The position numbers were made by a program, and so were the translations under genes. A DNA stretch of 64,000 nucleotides from Rhodopseudomonas sp. BAL398 (GTDB lineage Bacteria; Pseudomonadota; Alphaproteobacteria; Rhizobiales; Xanthobacteraceae), in assembly GCF_033001325.1 (NCBI RefSeq), contig NZ_CP133111.1, positions 186,001-250,000 on the forward strand, written 5' to 3'. Under the pieces are notes generated by a model that saw nothing but the letters and a program-made list of their open reading frames with translations, was not told the origin of the DNA and did not search any database. This document shows, in pieces, positions 10,045 through 20,075 of the stretch; position 1 is the stretch's first letter, and every line of letters begins with the position of its first letter.

Positions 10045-10509
10045 GTGAGATTTTCGGTTTCAAGACTGACCTCCGTTGTCGCCGTCGCGGCGCTGACCGT
10101 TTCGGCAATGCCGGTCTTCGCCGGCGCCAACAAGGAGCAGGCGATCGCGATCGTCAAGGAGGCCGTCACCCTGATCAAGGCCGATGGCGCCGACAAGGCC
10201 TATCCGACGCTCAGCGACAAGACCGGGCCGTTCGTCAAGGGCGACCTCTATGTCGTGGTCTATCAGCTCGACGGCAAGGTGCTGGCGCATGGGTCGAATG
10301 CCAAATTCATCGGCAAGGATCTGATCGACGCGCAGGACGTCGACGGCAAGCTGTATGTCAAGGAACGGGTCGAACTGGCCGCCAAGAATCCGTCGTTCTG
10401 GCAGGAATACAAATTCGTCAATCCGGTCAGCAAGAAGGTCGAGCCGAAGGAAATGTATTGCGAGAGGCTCGACAATACCGCCGTGTGCGCCGGCATCTAC
10501 AAGCTGTAA
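10045..10509 (+). CDS. Secreted Cache-like sensor protein
   Basis: 154 residues from GTG 10045, chosen because GGAG lies 8 nt upstream and the result starts with a clean signal peptide (hydrophobic VVAVAALTVSAMPVFA). The mature part reads as a single Cache domain: helix rich in EQAIAIVKEAV, then beta strands with DLYVVVYQLDGKVLAHG and a WQEYKFVNP stretch. It is probably a periplasmic ligand-binding protein. A chemoreceptor gene starts 45 bp downstream on the same strand, so the pair may sense one ligand together. Confidence 0.75.
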   Translation: MRFSVSRLTSVVAVAALTVSAMPVFAGANKEQAIAIVKEAVTLIKADGADKAYPTLSDKTGPFVKGDLYVVVYQLDGKVLAHGSNAKFIGKDLIDAQDVDGKLYVKERVELAAKNPSFWQEYKFVNPVSKKVEPKEMYCERLDNTAVCAGIYKL

Positions 10510-10554
10510 CTTTCGGCCTCGCGGGTCGCCGTCACGCACATTGGAAGTCTTGTT

Positions 10555-12261
10555 ATGAGTCGCTGGATCAATAATGTGGGCCTGTCCTGGAAGGTCCAGT
10601 TGGCGCCTGCGCTACTCGTCGCGGTCCTGATCGGGCTCGGCGCCTACGCGTTGCATGCGCTGCGGCTCAATCAAGTCAGCGTCGATGCGCTGGTGTCAGG
10701 TCCGGTGCGGCAGTCGGAATTGGCTGGCGAACTCAACACCGCGATCTGGACCGCGCACGCCAAATTGTATCGCCTGGCGGCGACGGCGGCGAACGAAACC
10801 GATCAGACCAAGCTCGCCGCGGTGTCCAAGGACGCGATGGCGGCGGCGGCTACGCTACCCGCCGCGCTGGCGGCGATGCAAACCGTCCAGGGCAATTCGG
10901 CGATCAATCCCGCGGCGTTCGAGAAACTGAAAACCGCCGTGGCCGGTTATCTCAAGCAATCGAAGAACGCCATCGAGATGGCGGATGGAGATGCCGGCTC
11001 GGCGATGATGTTCATCAAGAGCGCGGAACGCTACTTCGGCGCCATCGAACAACTGACCGATCAATTGATGCTGGCCAGCAATGACAGCAGGGATCGCGAG
11101 ATCGCGCGCGCCGGCATCGAGCTCGAACGCCAGCAATTGACGCTGTCGGTTGTTCTGGCGGTGGTGGCGTTCGGCGGAATCGTGGTCTCGCTGCTGGTCG
11201 GGCGCAATATTTCCCGTCCGGTGGTGGCGATGTCGAGTGCCATGCGTGAACTGGCGGCGGGGAATTTCGCTGTGCAATTGCCGGGGCTCGACCGTGCCGA
11301 TGAGGTCGGTCAGATGGCGCGCTCCGTCGAGGAGTTCAAGCTGCACGCGGCCGCCAAGGCAGAACATGACATCGTCGAACGCGAGCAGAAGGACGCCGAG
11401 GCCGCCCGCGCGCGGCGCGCCGAACTGCATCAGCTCGCGGATCGGTTCGAAGCCGCGATGGGCAGCATCGTCGAAAATGTCGGCACCGCATCCGGCGGGC
11501 TGGAAAATTCCGCGACCGGACTGGCAAGGAGCAGCTCGGCGACCCAGCAGCTCTCGACCGTGGTGGCCGCGGCGTCGGAGGAAACTTCGAACAACGTCCA
11601 GGCCGTGGCCTCGGCCAGCGAGCAGATGTCGGCGTCGGTCAGCGAGATCGGCCGCCAGGTTCGCGAATCCGGCGCCATTGCCGCCGAGGCGGTGGAGCAG
11701 GCCCGCAAGACCGACGAGCGGATCGCCAAGCTGGCAGTAGCGGCGAGCCGGATCGGCGACGTCACCAAATTGATCACCGCGATCGCCGGCCAGACCAATC
11801 TGCTGGCGCTCAACGCCACCATCGAATCGGCGCGGGCGGGTGAGGCCGGCAAGGGTTTTGCGGTGGTCGCCCAGGAGGTCAAGGCGCTGGCGGCCCAGAC
11901 CTCCAATGCCACCGATGAAATCAGCATGCAGATCGCCGAGATGCAGGCCGCCACTGGGGAGTCGGTGACCGCCATCAAGGAGATCGGCGGCACCATCGGA
12001 CGGATCGCCGGCATAGCCTCGACCATCGCGGCCTCTGTCGAGGAGCAGGGCGCGGCCACAAGGGAAATCGCCCGCAGCGTCCAGCAGGCCGCGGTCGGCA
12101 CCACCCAGGTCGCCAACAGCATCGGCGACGTCAATCGCGGCGCGGCCGATACTGGCGCTGCGGCATCGCAGGTGCTGTCGTCGGCGCAGATGCTGTCCAG
12201 CGAGAGCAATCGGCTCAAGGCCGAGGTGGTGAAATTTCTTGCGACCGTGCGGGTCGCCTAA
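10555..12261 (+). CDS. Methyl-accepting chemotaxis protein with HAMP domain
   Basis: 568 residues. A first membrane segment is at about 12-33, a periplasmic helical region at 34-190, a second membrane segment at about 193-215 and a HAMP linker at about 216-270. The cytoplasmic signalling domain contains the conserved tip [20 protein letters not shown] near residue 422. It should relay ligand binding to CheA/CheW. The periplasmic part looks like a four-helix bundle and lacks a Cache fold of its own; the adjacent secreted Cache-like protein may supply the ligand. eutB starts 69 bp downstream. Confidence 0.92.
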   Translation: MSRWINNVGLSWKVQLAPALLVAVLIGLGAYALHALRLNQVSVDALVSGPVRQSELAGELNTAIWTAHAKLYRLAATAANETDQTKLAAVSKDAMAAAATLPAALAAMQTVQGNSAINPAAFEKLKTAVAGYLKQSKNAIEMADGDAGSAMMFIKSAERYFGAIEQLTDQLMLASNDSRDREIARAGIELERQQLTLSVVLAVVAFGGIVVSLLVGRNISRPVVAMSSAMRELAAGNFAVQLPGLDRADEVGQMARSVEEFKLHAAAKAEHDIVEREQKDAEAARARRAELHQLADRFEAAMGSIVENVGTASGGLENSATGLARSSSATQQLSTVVAAASEETSNNVQAVASASEQMSASVSEIGRQVRESGAIAAEAVEQARKTDERIAKLAVAASRIGDVTKLITAIAGQTNLLALNATIESARAGEAGKGFAVVAQEVKALAAQTSNATDEISMQIAEMQAATGESVTAIKEIGGTIGRIAGIASTIAASVEEQGAATREIARSVQQAAVGTTQVANSIGDVNRGAADTGAAASQVLSSAQMLSSESNRLKAEVVKFLATVRVA

Positions 12262-12330
12262 CACATTATCCGATGGTAGCTTGCGGCGAGCCGCACTCCG
12301 CGCTGGTGCGGAGGCGGCGCCGGGAATGCT

Positions 12331-13713
12331 ATGATCTACCGCCACGCCATCGGCCACACCACCTATGTGTTCGACGATCTGCGGGCGCTGCTGGCCAGGG
12401 CCACGCCGCCGCGCTCCGGCGACCGGCTGGCAGGCGTCGCCGCCGAGACCGCCGAGCAGATGGTCGCCGCCCGGATGGCGCTGGCGGATCTGCCGCTGGC
12501 CCAATTCCTCAACGAAGCCGTGGTGCCCTACGAGGACGACGAGGTCACCCGCCTGATCGTCGATCGCCATGATGCGGCAGCGTTCGCGGCGATTTCCGCG
12601 CTCACCGTCGGTGGCTTCCGCGACTTTCTGCTGTCGGATGCGGCCACGCCGCAGGCGCTGGCGCTGCTGGCGCCCGGCGTCACGCCGGAAATGGCGGCGG
12701 CGGTATCGAAGCTGATGCGCAACCAGGACCTGATCCTGGTGGCGAAGAAATGCGCGGTGACCACGCGATTTCGCAACAGCATCGGGCTGCCCGGCCGGCT
12801 CAGCGCCCGACTGCAGCCGAATCATCCGTTCGACGATGCAAAGGGCATCACCGCCTCGATCCTCGACGGGCTGATGCTGGGCTCGGGCGATGCCTGCATC
12901 GGCATCAACCCAGCCAGCGACGATCCGGCGGTGCTCGGCAATCTGGTGCGGCTGCTCGACGACGTCATCACCCGGTTGCGGATTCCGACCCAGAGCTGCG
13001 TGCTGACCCACGTCACCACCACGATCGATCTGATCGCGCAGGGCTGCCCGATCGATCTGGTGTTTCAATCGATCGCGGGCACCCAGGCCGCCAACAGCAG
13101 TTTCGGCATCGATCTGGCGATTCTGAACGAGGCGCATCAGGCCGGCCTGTCGCTGCAGCGCGGCACCATCGGCGACAATGTGATGTATTTCGAGACCGGG
13201 CAGGGCTCGGCGCTGTCGGCCAATGCCCATCACGGCGTCGACCAGCAGACCTGCGAGGCGCGCGCCTATGGGGTGGCGCGGGCGTTCGATCCGTTGCTGG
13301 TCAACAGCGTGGTCGGCTTCATCGGGCCGGAGTACCTCTATGACGGCAAGGAGATCATCCGCGCCGGATTGGAGGACCATTTCTGCGGAAAATTGCTCGG
13401 CCTGCCGCTCGGCGTCGACATTTGTTATACCAACCACGCCGAAGCCGATCAGGACGACATGGACAATCTGCTGACGCTGCTCGGCGCCGCCGGCGTCAGC
13501 TTCATCATGGGCGTGCCCGGCGCCGACGATGTCATGCTGAATTACCAGTCGACCTCGTTTCACGACGCGCTCTATGTCCGCGACCTGCTCGGCCTGCGGC
13601 GGGCGCCGGAATTCGACGACTGGCTGGTGCGCAGCGGGCTGGCCGACGCGGATTTCCGGCTTGCCGCAATCGACGACCTGCTTCCCGAATTCGCCTCCCG
13701 GTTGATCGCCTGA
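12331..13713 (+). CDS. eutB: Ethanolamine ammonia-lyase large subunit
   Basis: 460 residues, close to the usual EutB length. It aligns by eye throughout with the EutB family, including LMLGSGDACIGINPA and QGSALSANAHHGVDQQTCE. With EutC it forms the adenosylcobalamin-dependent enzyme that splits ethanolamine into acetaldehyde and ammonia, giving nitrogen and carbon from phosphatidylethanolamine breakdown. No microcompartment, reactivase (eutA) or eutR gene is seen nearby. The partner eutC is not adjacent: hpnP lies between them. Confidence 0.95.
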   Translation: MIYRHAIGHTTYVFDDLRALLARATPPRSGDRLAGVAAETAEQMVAARMALADLPLAQFLNEAVVPYEDDEVTRLIVDRHDAAAFAAISALTVGGFRDFLLSDAATPQALALLAPGVTPEMAAAVSKLMRNQDLILVAKKCAVTTRFRNSIGLPGRLSARLQPNHPFDDAKGITASILDGLMLGSGDACIGINPASDDPAVLGNLVRLLDDVITRLRIPTQSCVLTHVTTTIDLIAQGCPIDLVFQSIAGTQAANSSFGIDLAILNEAHQAGLSLQRGTIGDNVMYFETGQGSALSANAHHGVDQQTCEARAYGVARAFDPLLVNSVVGFIGPEYLYDGKEIIRAGLEDHFCGKLLGLPLGVDICYTNHAEADQDDMDNLLTLLGAAGVSFIMGVPGADDVMLNYQSTSFHDALYVRDLLGLRRAPEFDDWLVRSGLADADFRLAAIDDLLPEFASRLIA

Positions 13714-13820
13714 CCACCAATTCGGTCTCCCGAACCCGCCACAATCTTGAAGAATTTCTGGTTCAGCATGGCTGGCTGTGGTGGGATTGCAACAGTGCGC
13801 AAGGCATATTCCAGAAAGAT

Positions 13821-13845
13821 GGAACGGCCTTGTGACTGAAGTGTT
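13821..13845 (+). promoter_or_regulatory. Candidate EcfG-type promoter of hpnP
   Basis: GGAAC at 13821-13825 and TGTT at 13842-13845 are separated by 16 nt. This fits the alphaproteobacterial general-stress sigma (EcfG) consensus GGAAC-N16/17-CGTT with one mismatch. It is 98 bp before the hpnP ATG. EcfG control of hpnP has been reported for R. palustris TIE-1; here it is inferred from sequence alone. Confidence 0.65.
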
Positions 13846-13943
13846 ACAGCCGACAGGTTAACGTGCGTCGTCCTTCGAACCGCTTGGGATGATCCTGAAA
13901 CCAAGGGATACATACGACTTGTATCATTCGCAGAGGACGTCCG

Positions 13944-15530
13944 ATGAGAGCTGAATCCGGCCAGAGCAGTCGTCGCATCCTGTGCGTGTTCCCGCGATAC
14001 ACCTCGTCATTCGGCACCTTCGAACATGCCTATCCGCTCACCGACAATGTGCAGGCCTTCATGCCACCGCAGGGCCTGCTGGTGATAGCCGCCTATCTGC
14101 CGGAAGAATGGGAGGCCCGTTTCGTCGACGAGAACATCCGGCCGGCGACGGATGAGGATTTCGAATGGGCCGAGGCGGTGTTCGTCAGCGGCATGCATAT
14201 TCAGCGCCAGCAGATGAACGACATCTGCCGCCGCGCCCATGCCCATGATCTGGCGGTGGCGATCGGTGGCCCCTCGGTCAGCGCCTGCCCGCAGCATTAT
14301 CCGGGCTTCGATTATCTGCACATCGGCGAGCTCGGCGACGCCACCGATCAGCTGATCGCGCGGCTGGCGCAGGATCCGTCGCGGCCGCCGCAGCAGGTGG
14401 TGCTGACCACCGAAGACCGGCTCGACATGACGCTGTTTCCGATTCCGGCCTATGAGCTGGCGGAGTGCAGCCGCTATCTGCTCGGCAGCGTGCAATATTC
14501 CAGCGGCTGCCCGTATCAATGCGAATTCTGCGACATTCCCGGGCTGTATGGCCGCAATCCGCGGCTGAAGACGCCGGAGCAGATCGTCATCGAGCTCGAC
14601 CGCATGCTGGAATGCGGCATCCGCGGCTCGGTGTATTTCGTCGACGACAATTTTATCGGCAATCGCAAGGCCGCGCTCGATCTGCTGCCGCATCTGATCG
14701 AATGGCAGAAGCGCACCGGCTACGCCATCGCGCTGGCCTGCGAGGCCACGCTCAACATCGCCAAGCGACCGGAAATTCTCGAGAAGATGCGCGAGGCGTA
14801 TTTCATCACGATCTTCTGCGGAATCGAGACGCCGGACCCGGCGGCGCTCAAGGCGATGCAGAAGGACCACAATATGATGGTCCCGATCATGGAGGGGGTG
14901 CGCACCATCTCCAGCTACGGCATGGAGGTGGTGTCCGGAATCATCCTCGGGCTCGACACCGATACGGCGCAGACCGGCGAATTCCTGATGGAGTTCATCG
15001 CCCAGTCGCAGATTCCGCTGCTCACCATCAACCTGCTGCAGGCCTTGCCGAAGACGCCGCTGTGGGACCGGCTGGAGAAGGAAGGCCGGCTGATCCACGA
15101 TGACGGCCGCGAATCCAATGTCGACTTCCTGATGCCCTATGAGCAGACCGTGGCGATGTGGCGCGATTGCATGGCGCGCGCCTACGACCCGGAGGCGCTG
15201 CTGGCGCGCTTTGAATATCAGGTGCAGACGACCTACAAGAATCGCCTGCATCCGCCGGCATCGCCGCAGCGCGCCTCGAAGGCCAATATCAAGCGCGGGC
15301 TGATCATTCTGCGCAACATTCTGTGGCAGGTCGGCGTGCTGGGCGATTACAAATGGGCGTTCTGGAAATTCGCCGCGCGGCGGCTGATCCGCGGCGACAT
15401 CGAGAATCTGCTCAGCGTGATGCTGGTCGCCCATCATCTGATCACCTTCGCCCGCGAGGCCTCGCGCGGCAGCGTCAACGCGTCGAATTATTCGGTGCGC
15501 TTGCGTGAGGCGTCGGTGCCGGCGGAATAG
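13944..15530 (+). CDS. hpnP: Hopanoid C-2 methylase (cobalamin-binding radical SAM)
   Basis: 528 residues. The N-terminal part (about 40-160) is a cobalamin-binding-like domain. The radical SAM core has its 4Fe-4S cysteines at C189, C193 and C196 (CPYQCEFC), and the C-terminal region is typical of the B12-binding radical SAM family that includes HpnP. The enzyme methylates the hopanoid A-ring at C-2, making 2-methylhopanoids. Its identity is supported by the hopanoid cluster starting 5 kb downstream and by overall resemblance to Rhodopseudomonas HpnP. It sits between eutB and eutC, with 230 bp upstream holding a candidate EcfG promoter and only 4 bp to the eutC start. Confidence 0.9.
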   Translation: MRAESGQSSRRILCVFPRYTSSFGTFEHAYPLTDNVQAFMPPQGLLVIAAYLPEEWEARFVDENIRPATDEDFEWAEAVFVSGMHIQRQQMNDICRRAHAHDLAVAIGGPSVSACPQHYPGFDYLHIGELGDATDQLIARLAQDPSRPPQQVVLTTEDRLDMTLFPIPAYELAECSRYLLGSVQYSSGCPYQCEFCDIPGLYGRNPRLKTPEQIVIELDRMLECGIRGSVYFVDDNFIGNRKAALDLLPHLIEWQKRTGYAIALACEATLNIAKRPEILEKMREAYFITIFCGIETPDPAALKAMQKDHNMMVPIMEGVRTISSYGMEVVSGIILGLDTDTAQTGEFLMEFIAQSQIPLLTINLLQALPKTPLWDRLEKEGRLIHDDGRESNVDFLMPYEQTVAMWRDCMARAYDPEALLARFEYQVQTTYKNRLHPPASPQRASKANIKRGLIILRNILWQVGVLGDYKWAFWKFAARRLIRGDIENLLSVMLVAHHLITFAREASRGSVNASNYSVRLREASVPAE

Positions 15531-15534
15531 ACTG

Positions 15535-16299
15535 ATGACTCCATCGCCGCATTCGCCGCGCTCTCTGTCGGATCTGCGTCGCCTGACCCCCGCGCGGGTC
15601 GCGCTGGGCCGCGTCGGCGTCAGCCTGCCGACCAAGGCGTTGCTGGACTTCACGCTGGCTCACGCCCGCGCCCGCGACGCCGTCCACGCCGAATTCGATA
15701 GCAGCGGCATCGCCGCCGGGCTGGAGGCGCTGGGGCTGACCGCGTTGCCGGTGGCGAGCCGCGCGGTCGGGCGCAAGGATTATCTGGCGCGGCCCGATCT
15801 TGGTCGGCAGCTCGATCCGGCATCGCGCGATGCGGTCGCCGCCGGCGCTGGCGGTTGTGACCTGGCCTTGATGATCGGCGATGGGCTGTCGCCGGTGGCG
15901 GTCAACAGCCATGGCCTCGAAATGGTTCGCCATCTGTTGCCGCGACTGGCCGGGATCGGCGTCGGCGCCGTCGCGGTAGCGACCGGCGCGCGGGTCGCAT
16001 TGGGCGATGAGATCGGCACGCTGCTCGGCGCCCGCGCCATTCTGGTGCTGATCGGCGAGCGACCGGGCCTGTCGGCGCCGCATAGTCTGGGGGCCTATCT
16101 GACCTACGCGCCGCGGCCGGGCCGCACCGACGCCGAACGCAATTGCGTCTCCAACATTCATGCGGCGGGGATCAGCTATGAAGAGGCCGCGCACAAGATC
16201 GCCTGGCTGGTGCGTCAAGCGCTGATGCGACAGCTCTCCGGTGTGGCGTTGAAGGACGACAGCGGGATCGCGGTGCTGCCGTTTTCGGCGCCATCGTAA
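15535..16299 (+). CDS. eutC: Ethanolamine ammonia-lyase small subunit
   Basis: 254 residues from ATG 15535, 4 nt after the hpnP stop; an in-frame upstream ATG at 15505 lies inside hpnP and is less likely. EutC features include [17 protein letters not shown] near the start, [13 protein letters not shown] in the middle and NCVSNIH near the C-terminus. It is the light chain that with EutB binds adenosylcobalamin. It is somewhat shorter than the enterobacterial protein, mainly at the N-terminus. The tight spacing implies transcription with hpnP. Confidence 0.93.
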   Translation: MTPSPHSPRSLSDLRRLTPARVALGRVGVSLPTKALLDFTLAHARARDAVHAEFDSSGIAAGLEALGLTALPVASRAVGRKDYLARPDLGRQLDPASRDAVAAGAGGCDLALMIGDGLSPVAVNSHGLEMVRHLLPRLAGIGVGAVAVATGARVALGDEIGTLLGARAILVLIGERPGLSAPHSLGAYLTYAPRPGRTDAERNCVSNIHAAGISYEEAAHKIAWLVRQALMRQLSGVALKDDSGIAVLPFSAPS

Positions 16300-16503
16300 T
16301 GTCATGTGAGCCCCGCGCGACACACCGTTCTGGGTAGCAAGCCGAGGCTACCGGGCGCGCTTGCGAGCCGTCGCACAGACCTGCTAGACACGCGCCACGG
16401 CAATTCCAATTCGCGTTTCAAAGGCTAGCTCCGATCCGGCAGGCGTCGTCGCATTCGTGCCGGAAGTGGCGTTGAGCACAGCGAGCAAGAGGATCGACCG
16501 GGT

Positions 16504-18864
16504 ATGCTGAACAAGAATGTCAACGACGCCGTCGTCAAATCGCCGCGGCGCTCGCTCAGCATTGCCTTCGGTCTCGAGCGCCTCGGGCTGATCGCGGTCC
16601 GCGCGCCGATCCTGTCCTGCATCATTCTTGTCGTGCTCGTGGTTGGCGCGATCTTCGGCATCCAGCGCATCAAGATCGACGATTCGCTCAGTCAGCTGTT
16701 CCGCTCCGACTCCAAGGAATATCGGCAGTACGAAGAGGTGACCAAGCGGTTTCCCTCCACCGAATTCGACGTGCTGGTGGTGGTCGAAGGCAAGACGCTG
16801 CTGGAGCGCGACAATCTGGAGAAGGTCCGCGATCTGGTGACCGATCTGCAGCTGATCGACGGCACCCGCGGCCTGATCTCGCTGTTCTCGGCGCGGCAGG
16901 CGCCGGCGCCTGGCAAGCTGCCGGCGGCGCTGTTTCCTCAGGTGCTGCCGCAGGGCGCCGATTACGACAAATTCATCGAAACGGTGAAGAGCAACGAGAT
17001 CATCCGCGGCAAGCTGTTGTCGGATGACGGTACGCTGGCGCTGATCGTGCTATCGCTGAAGCCGGAGATCGTCAGCAGCAACAAGCTCAACACCACCGTC
17101 GCCGAAATCCGCAAGGTGATGGCCCAGGACCTCGCCGGCTCCGGGCTGTCCGAGCAATTGTCCGGCGTTCCGGTGATGCAGCTCGAGATCCGCAACGCGG
17201 TGGAGCGCGACGGGCTGATCTACAATATTGCCGGGATTCTGGCAGGCTGTCTGATCGCGATCCTGTTCTTCCGCAAGGTCTCCTTCATGGTCGTCGCGGC
17301 GTTTCCGCCGCTGCTGGCGATCCTGCTGTCGCTCGGCGTGCTCGGCTGGGCCGGCTTCAGCCTCAACATGTTCCTCAACGTGATGACGCCGCTGATCATG
17401 GTGATCAGTTTCTCGGATTCGATGCAGCTGACCTTTGCGGCGCGCGACCGGCTGATCGCCGGCGAGGATCGCTTCACCGCGTTCCGCAACGCCGTGCTGG
17501 TGGTCGGGCCGGCCTGCGTGCTGACCCACGCCACCGCCGGCATTTCCTTCCTGGCGCTGCAGTTCTCCGATTCCGACCTGATCCGGGCCTTCGGCGAGGC
17601 CGGGCTCGCCGCCACCATCATCGCGCTGATCGCGGTGCTGTCGCTGGTGCCGGTGTTCGGCGTGCTGCTGGTGCGCGATGAGGTGGCGTTCGCCGCCAAG
17701 TTCAAGACCGCCGACGCCGGCGTCAATGCGCTGCGCCGGTTCTGCGGTTGGATCGCGGCGCGGATGGTCGGTCGCCCCGGGCTGTTCAGCCTGATCGCAC
17801 TGATCGTGGTCGGCGGGCTGGCGGTGATCTATGCCAATCTCGAGCCGCGATACCGCCTAGCCGATCAGGTCCCCGACAAGCAGCAGGCGGTGGAGGCCTC
17901 CGGCCGGCTCGACGCCAAGCTGACCGGCGCCAATCCGATCGACGTGCTGATCGAATTCCCCAAGGGCGAGACGCTGTATTCGCCGCAGACCCTGCAGACC
18001 ATCGCCGATGTTCACAGGCAGGTCGAGGAACAAGCTGGCGTCGGCAATGTCTGGTCGCTGGAGACGCTGCGACGCTGGCTCGCCGAAAAGGCCGGCAGCA
18101 GTGACGTCGCCACGCTGAAGGAATATGTCTCGCTGCTGCCGGTGCATTTGGTTCGGCGCTTCATCTCGGAGGACCAGTCCGCGGTGGTGGTGTCGGGGCG
18201 CGTCCCCGATCTAGATGCCAGCCGGATCCTCCCGGTGGTCGACAAGCTCGACAAAGCGCTCGACGCGGTTCGCCAGGCCCATCCGGGCTATGAGATCGCG
18301 GTCACCGGCCTGTCGGCGATCGCGGCGCGCAACAGCGCCAGCATGATCGAGAAGCTCAATCACGGCTTGACGATCGAATTCCTGCTGGTCGCGATCTTCA
18401 TCGGGCTGGCGTTCCGATCCGCGGTGGTGATGTTCGCCTGCATCCTGCCGGGCATCTTCCCGGTGGTGCTGTCCGGCACGGTGTTGTGGCTGCTCGGACA
18501 GGGCCTGCAATTCGCCAGCGTGGTGGCGCTGACGGTGTCGTTCGGCCTGGGCCTGAGTGCGACGATCCACTTCCTCAACCGGCTGCGGCAGGAAACCACG
18601 CCGGGCACCAGTGCGGCGGTCGCGGTCGAGCGTGCCACCGTGCTGGTCGGGCCGGCGCTGATTCTGACCACGGTGGTGTTGGCCTGCGGGCTGGTGGTGA
18701 CGGTGTTCTCGGATCTGCCGTCGCTGCGGCTGTTCGGCTGGCTCAGCGCCTTCGCCATGGTGGCGGCGCTGGTCGCCGACCTGTTCATCCTGCGACCAAC
18801 CGCGATGTGGCTGATCAACACCGCGGAGTGGCTGCGGGGGCGACGGCAGAAGGCTGCGGAATAG
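16504..18864 (+). CDS. MMPL/RND-family membrane transporter (HpnN-like)
   Basis: 786 residues with two repeats of one transmembrane helix, a large periplasmic loop and a block of about five helices, as in MMPL/HAE3 RND proteins. The N-terminus reads RAPILSCIILVVLVVGA, followed by a periplasmic region beginning IKIDDSLSQLFRSDS. The second block ends with FSDLPSLRLFGWLSAF. Such proteins move lipids or other hydrophobic molecules with the proton gradient. A second, longer member (HpnN) is encoded at 32775, so this one may handle a related lipid, but its cargo is unknown. A hairpin (18898-18919) follows the gene. Confidence 0.85.
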   Translation: MLNKNVNDAVVKSPRRSLSIAFGLERLGLIAVRAPILSCIILVVLVVGAIFGIQRIKIDDSLSQLFRSDSKEYRQYEEVTKRFPSTEFDVLVVVEGKTLLERDNLEKVRDLVTDLQLIDGTRGLISLFSARQAPAPGKLPAALFPQVLPQGADYDKFIETVKSNEIIRGKLLSDDGTLALIVLSLKPEIVSSNKLNTTVAEIRKVMAQDLAGSGLSEQLSGVPVMQLEIRNAVERDGLIYNIAGILAGCLIAILFFRKVSFMVVAAFPPLLAILLSLGVLGWAGFSLNMFLNVMTPLIMVISFSDSMQLTFAARDRLIAGEDRFTAFRNAVLVVGPACVLTHATAGISFLALQFSDSDLIRAFGEAGLAATIIALIAVLSLVPVFGVLLVRDEVAFAAKFKTADAGVNALRRFCGWIAARMVGRPGLFSLIALIVVGGLAVIYANLEPRYRLADQVPDKQQAVEASGRLDAKLTGANPIDVLIEFPKGETLYSPQTLQTIADVHRQVEEQAGVGNVWSLETLRRWLAEKAGSSDVATLKEYVSLLPVHLVRRFISEDQSAVVVSGRVPDLDASRILPVVDKLDKALDAVRQAHPGYEIAVTGLSAIAARNSASMIEKLNHGLTIEFLLVAIFIGLAFRSAVVMFACILPGIFPVVLSGTVLWLLGQGLQFASVVALTVSFGLGLSATIHFLNRLRQETTPGTSAAVAVERATVLVGPALILTTVVLACGLVVTVFSDLPSLRLFGWLSAFAMVAALVADLFILRPTAMWLINTAEWLRGRRQKAAE

Positions 18865-18897
18865 CTTCGACGGATGTCGCGGGCTCCGCAAACAAAA

Positions 18898-18919
18898 CCC
18901 CCGGGAGTGATCCCGAGGG
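18898..18919. terminator. Hairpin, possible bidirectional terminator
   Basis: The stem CCCCCGGGA-gtga-TCCCGAGGG has one internal mismatch. Read on the minus strand it is followed by TTTTGTTTG, so it could end the minus-strand gene at 19157 as well as the plus-strand transporter 33 bp upstream. Confidence 0.6.
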
Positions 18920-18993
18920 TTGCTGGGTCGATCACCGAGTGCTTGTCAGAGCCTTGTTGAAAAAGCGACCAACAACACGACGCCTTCAAGACC

Positions 18994-19100
18994 GTCATAG
19001 CGAGGAGCTGTTGCGACGAAGCAATCACGTCCTTGCTTGATGTCGCTGGATTGCTTCGCGGTCGGACGGCGCGATGCGCCGTCCTCCGCTCGCAATGACG
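18994..19100. repeat. Palindromic repeat, family A copy 1
   Basis: The outer arms GTCATAGCGAGGAG and CTCGCAATGAC are inverted, with internal GCAATC/GGATTGC elements. It belongs to the same family as 37138-37246, 55057-55138 and 56328-56398. Confidence 0.75.
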
Positions 19101-19156
19101 AAATCAAGCGCGATTTTGGTGGTTTTTTTTTCGGTCAGACTCTCAGCTGGGCAGGG

Positions 19157-19657
19157 TCAGCTGCGCACCATGCTGATATTGACGCCGCGGATTTCGCCCT
19201 TGGAGCTGATCTGCACCGACTGCCGGTTGCCGCGGGTGGTCAAGGTCAGGCTGGCGGCAAAGCCGGCGGCCTGGACGAACACCTCGATCTGGCCGCCGCC
19301 AGCGGTGCCCTGAAGGTCGCCATTGAGGTTGCGGCTGGCTTCGCTCCAGTGTCCGGAGATTCGATCCCCCTGACTGACGACATTGCTGGTGAGTTCGAAT
19401 TTGTAGCTGTCGCTGGCGCAGCGCAGGGATTGGGCCAGCTCCTTGCCGCCGCCGCCGACCTTGTAGCTCGCGCGGCAGCGCAGCCGCTCCTTGGTTCCAT
19501 CTGCCAATGACACCGTTCCAGCTCCGGCCCAGGTGCCGGAGAAGCCGGCAAACGGACCGGACTGCGCGTGGCTCGCCGACATCGACAGCAGCATCGCGGC
19601 GCCTAAGCCCGCTGCCCTGAGCGCGTGCGCATTGAACGTGGAAGGTGAAAGTCTCAT
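19157..19657 (-). CDS. Secreted hypothetical protein
   Basis: 166 residues starting at 19657. It has a signal peptide (AAGLGAAMLLSMSASHA) with likely cleavage near residue 31. The mature part is about 135 residues, rich in Gly, Ser and Thr, starting FSGTWAGAGTVSLADGT and containing two Cys, and looks like a small beta-sheet protein. Related small periplasmic proteins of unknown function occur in Bradyrhizobium and Rhodopseudomonas. It is transcribed alone, and its stop is followed by a repeat and a hairpin. No function is claimed. Confidence 0.75.
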   Translation of the reverse strand: MRLSPSTFNAHALRAAGLGAAMLLSMSASHAQSGPFAGFSGTWAGAGTVSLADGTKERLRCRASYKVGGGGKELAQSLRCASDSYKFELTSNVVSQGDRISGHWSEASRNLNGDLQGTAGGGQIEVFVQAAGFAASLTLTTRGNRQSVQISSKGEIRGVNISMVRS

Positions 19658-20075
19658 GTCGTAACCCCTGAAAGTATCTTGGCCCGACGGCCTCGCCGCA
19701 TCAGCTATTTAGTCAAGGTGCGGAACGGTAGGTTCAAACCAGATAATAAGTTCGAATGTTGCGAACGCAATGACCGCGGGTCGGATGCGTTCGGTGATTC
19801 GATGGTTGTGAACGAACGCGATCCGCAGCTGTTCCGATCGACCGGTCGAATTGTGAAGCCGATGCGCGACCAAGCCGCGATTGCTGGCGATCTGAGGGGA
19901 TTCCACGCTCCGGCAGCGCGGCGACGCCAACGATTTTGATTTCATCGCGAATTGGCCGCAATTGCGAGCGCAGTTGTGGGCGCCATGGCGATCCGGGTGG
20001 CCGCCGCAACGCGCGCCGGGTTAGGGTGCCATCGATGGTGCAATCCCATCTGGATCTTTGTAACGAAGGAAAACA
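19658..20075. other. Intergenic region between two small secreted-protein genes
   Basis: 418 bp with no supported gene; open frames here lack ribosome sites and family features. It must hold divergent promoters for the genes at 19657 (minus) and 20076 (plus). No sigma-70 or EcfG match was convincing. GAAGGA just before 20076 is the ribosome site of the next gene. Confidence 0.5.

Noticed and set aside
10855-13563. Minus-strand open frame of about 900 codons
   Set aside because: Antisense to the chemoreceptor and eutB, with His/Arg-rich translation and no family resemblance.
12262-13943. Cobalamin riboswitch for eut/hpnP
   Set aside because: No B12-box was found in non-coding sequence; the only similar string lies inside the chemoreceptor gene.
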